Assembly (NCBI GenBank): GCA_013350335.1
Contig: CM023540.1
Location: 26,205,175 to 26,269,174, forward strand
Length of the DNA stretch: 64,000 nt
Origin: Chimonanthus salicifolius
Lineage: Eukaryota > Streptophyta > Magnoliopsida > Laurales > Calycanthaceae
Direction of reading: 5' to 3'
How positions within the stretch are numbered: the stretch's first letter is position 1; the number at the start of each line of letters is the position of its first letter. Positions 61,290 to 64,000 of this stretch are shown one piece after another. The notes below the pieces were generated by a model. The model saw only the letters and a program-made list of their open reading frames with translations. It ran no database searches and was not told the origin of the DNA. Made by a program: the position numbers and the translations under genes.

Positions 61290-61560
61290 GGTGAAAAATT
61301 CAACCGAACCGAGATTTTGGCCGAATTTTCGTATCGGATGAGATCTCGAGTGAGATCTTTCTCTCTTCAATTTTTTTTTTGAAAATCTCGGTGACTTTTT
61401 TTTTTGGAAAAAAGTCATTTAAAAAAATAAACAATGTTGTTTTTTTTAAAATAAAAATATCGGCCGAATTTTTTTTTTTTAAAAAAGAAGAAATCAGCCA
61501 AAAAAAAAAATTTCTGACTGTATCGGCCAAGATTTATACTCCTAACCTGAACTAAATTCT
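61290..61560. repeat. CGGCCGA/GATATC dispersed repeat, second full copy
   Basis: ccgagattttggccgaatttt, ttcgtatcggatgagatctcg, aaaaaagtcatttaaaaaa, aatatcggccgaa and tatcggccaagatttatac occur in the same order as in 17690-18075, separated by T/A homopolymers. Marks the element's likely borders. Confidence 0.65.
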
Positions 61561-61710
61561 GGTTGTAGTCAAGACGACCGTCAACCGACCCAACCTTTTT
61601 TTTTTTTTTTTTTCTTCCGTTGCTATTTCTCACTTCCTATTTTTCTATTATTCGGCATTCAAGAGAACTCATTCCCTCCACTTTTCCTTTCACGATTCTC
61701 ATTCACGTAA

Positions 61711-62595
61711 TAATCATATGAAAGACTCAAAACTCTTGGTAATATTTTTAAATATCAAAATAAAATAAAACTAAAGTGTAGTTTACGACCTACCTTTCTA
61801 TATTTACTTAAACATGTTACCAAACCTGTAAGGAAAGAAGCATATGCTTACTTTAATTTCATTTCAAACAAACAAATTTAATTTAATAAAACTAGTGTTG
61901 ATAGTCCGTCTCATAAAACAAAATCTTGAATACGATTCACATTCAATCCAAACAAGTCACTTCTCGTAGATTTAATCTTGAGAGATTTACAAATTCCCAA
62001 AGAATTAGTCTCACCTCGAAGTGATTTCTTGACTTATGTTTTGCTAATTTAACTTTTGGGTTCCTTAATATTAAAGTTTTATAGATAGGCTAAACCCTCA
62101 ATTTATCAATGAAGAAAAGAATTAGTAAGTATGAAAATAGAGGACTCTTGGCTTGATATCGTTTGAACCCAATACCATTCAGCTGCTGATCCAAGTGTTA
62201 AAGGTGGCTATGAAGAATGTAGGTGTAAAGTTAAATCGAAATAAAACTATGATCAGATGATAATCATATGAAAGACTCAAAACTCTTAGGTAATATTTTT
62301 AAATATCAAAATAAAATAAAGCTCAGTGTAGTTTTACCACCTACTTTTCCATATTTAGTTAAACATGAACCCTAAGAAGCATATGCCTACTTTAATTTCA
62401 TTCAAATAAACAATTTTAACTTGATAAAAGTGTTGATATGCTCATCTCATGAGGTGGAATCTTAAATTCAATTCACGCTAAGTTACTCTACATAGACTAA
62501 ATCAGTGTGTGAGGAATAACAGATTTACAAATCAGCCTCACCTTCAATATAGGACACTGGATATCCATATTATAAAAAAAAAAAAAAATTAACTT
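61711..62595. repeat. Direct duplication carrying a SINE B in each copy
   Basis: 61711-62040 and 62261-62590 are related throughout (both start taatcatatgaaagactcaa; offset 550 bases). Each includes a family B SINE: 61890-62035 (ttgaatacgattcacattca, gagatttacaaattccc) and 62430-62594 (ttaaattcaattcacgctaa, ending in a 15-base A tail). The copies differ by many substitutions and small indels, so the duplication is not recent. Confidence 0.75.
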
Positions 62596-64000
62596 CATAA
62601 GAAATTATTTTTAAAATTGATCAACCATTTAAACCCCATCGAGAGAAGCATGAACATCATAAATGGCTTACTTTGACTCAAATAAAGAAGTGCAAGATGT
62701 AAAAGACTTTGGTGATAAACAAGGCTCACTCGCACATCTTGATTACCCTCTACTAGTTTGAAGTTGTTTTCCTTCAAACACTGTAATTCAAATATTCTCT
62801 GGACAAGTATTAAACACTGGATTGATAAAAAGGGTAAAAAAGGGTGCGCCCATCAAAGAGAATGTACGATACACATGGATAATTTGATTAATTTCCCTTA
62901 ATTGCTGCATACAACATTGATATTTTCTTTTATTCAATGCATTATTATATGTCTATCCCATCGTTCTTTTTCTAAAAGTTTCAAAGCAGATTTAAAAAAA
63001 AAAAAAATTAAGAAGTCCTTTTTTGAGAAGTCTTGGGATGAAGACCCTCAACACAAAAAAGGCATCTCCCCTTACTAATTTATCTATTTTAAAACATAAA
63101 TTCCTTTGCCGAATCAAATAGAAAAGAACAAAAATATGTTCATCTTATTTTACAGAATAAAAGTTCTCCATCAAGATAGAAATTACACTTTTTTTCTCCC
63201 AAGCAAAGATATATTTTACATAAAAATATTGAAAATTTTATGGAAGAGAAGATAGTGATTTTCCTTAGTACGAATAGCATGCTTCATTAAAGCATATCGA
63301 GTTTATACCTGATGGTCAAATCAGGTCATCTGTTGAAGGGTTTTGGAATCAAGTTCTCTTTAACAGCAAAAAGTTTTATCTCGTGGATAAAAAAGAATAT
63401 CGAATTTCGACCATTCCACACAAAGTAGAATTTCATAACACTGGTGAACAACATCAATGGCGGAATCAAGAAAATTGACTAACATGGGCAAGCAACCACT
63501 CGAGACTCAGCATGTTACAGTAGGATTTTCAGTCCAAGTATGACTAAATCTGATATTGATTCACAACTTTACAGGCAGAACAGATGGAGAGAATATTAAA
63601 ATCTTCCATTATAACAGTCTGAAACCAACATAGATAACTTGTCGAGGTCACTGAATGAGCAACATCAAAACAGCCATGTTAGACAACATCGAACTGAGGC
63701 ATCAAAATCTGAAATAGAAACAAGCAAAACATCTACACAGCTATGTTAGAAAACAAACGTATCAAGTATCAGGTAATCAGAAAAGCAACGAAAAATACCT
63801 AATATGAAGAAGACTTGTTTGAAATGAAGGAGTAGAAGAGATAACAGAGGAGCTCCCTTCAATCCAAACAAGGACCTAAAATGGATAATGCAGCTCCTGA
63901 AACATGCAAACCACAAGCCTATCCCAAACCCCTTGGAATAGGGTTTTGGAATCCATGGTCCAGCAGCAAAGTACACCCAATACGGTCCTCTATTGGATCT
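62596..64000. other. Intergenic to window end, no supported gene
   Basis: AT-rich with A-runs near 62997-63008. At 63815-63850 the phrase ctcccttcaatccaaacaaggacc looks like an inverted end of a MITE similar to those at 26428 and 48409. The minus frame at 63746-63976 has no recognisable domain. Confidence 0.35.

Noticed and set aside
1..64000. Search for CRISPR arrays, integrons, bacterial operons or viral insertions
   Set aside because: No spaced identical repeats, no operon-like gene packing and no viral gene was seen. The only retroviral-type sequences are plant LTR element relics.

Overview
This window looks like nuclear DNA from a flowering plant. The genes have many short exons with GT-AG splice sites set in AT-rich introns. 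The intergenic DNA is full of tRNA-derived SINEs, Copia and RTE-type retroelement relics, a TRIM element, MITE-like foldbacks and microsatellites. The protein families (PADRE/DUF4228, plant-type endosulfine with FDSADW, plant RING-CH) are plant-typical. I cannot name the species.

Layout. 1.3-5.0 kb (+): the last four exons of a diverged protein-kinase-like gene. 8.1 and 16.5 kb (+): two intronless PADRE-domain genes, about 8 kb apart and separated by repeats. 17-28 kb: a repeat-dominated stretch with CGGCCGA-rich repeats, several SINEs and a 1.6-kb solo LTR of Copia (Sirevirus-like) type. 28.5-36 kb (+): a complete seven-exon gene for an EFM4/METTL10-type eEF1A lysine methyltransferase, whose large fourth intron holds Copia and LINE relics. 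40.3-41.0 kb (-): a small two-exon gene for a predicted plastid membrane protein. 44.0-48.2 kb (-): an ENSA/ARPP19 (endosulfine) gene whose 5' part carries a 250-bp-arm inverted repeat. 48.4-49.3 kb: a MITE-like element, a TRIM and a SINE in a row. 52.2-60.6 kb (+): an eight-exon RING-CH (MARCH-like) membrane E3 ligase gene with a 1.6-kb intron in its 5' UTR. 60.7-64 kb: repeats, including a duplicated block that carries a SINE in each copy.

The genes are independent transcription units and nothing suggests a cluster or shared pathway, apart from the two neighbouring PADRE paralogues. No CRISPR, operon or bacterial-type system is present. The most unusual structures are the long inverted repeat over the putative start exon of the endosulfine gene, the eight quasi-palindromes upstream of the TATA box in the solo LTR, and the dispersed GATATC/CGGCCGA repeat family. 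All calls are by reading alone; no alignment or transcript evidence was available.
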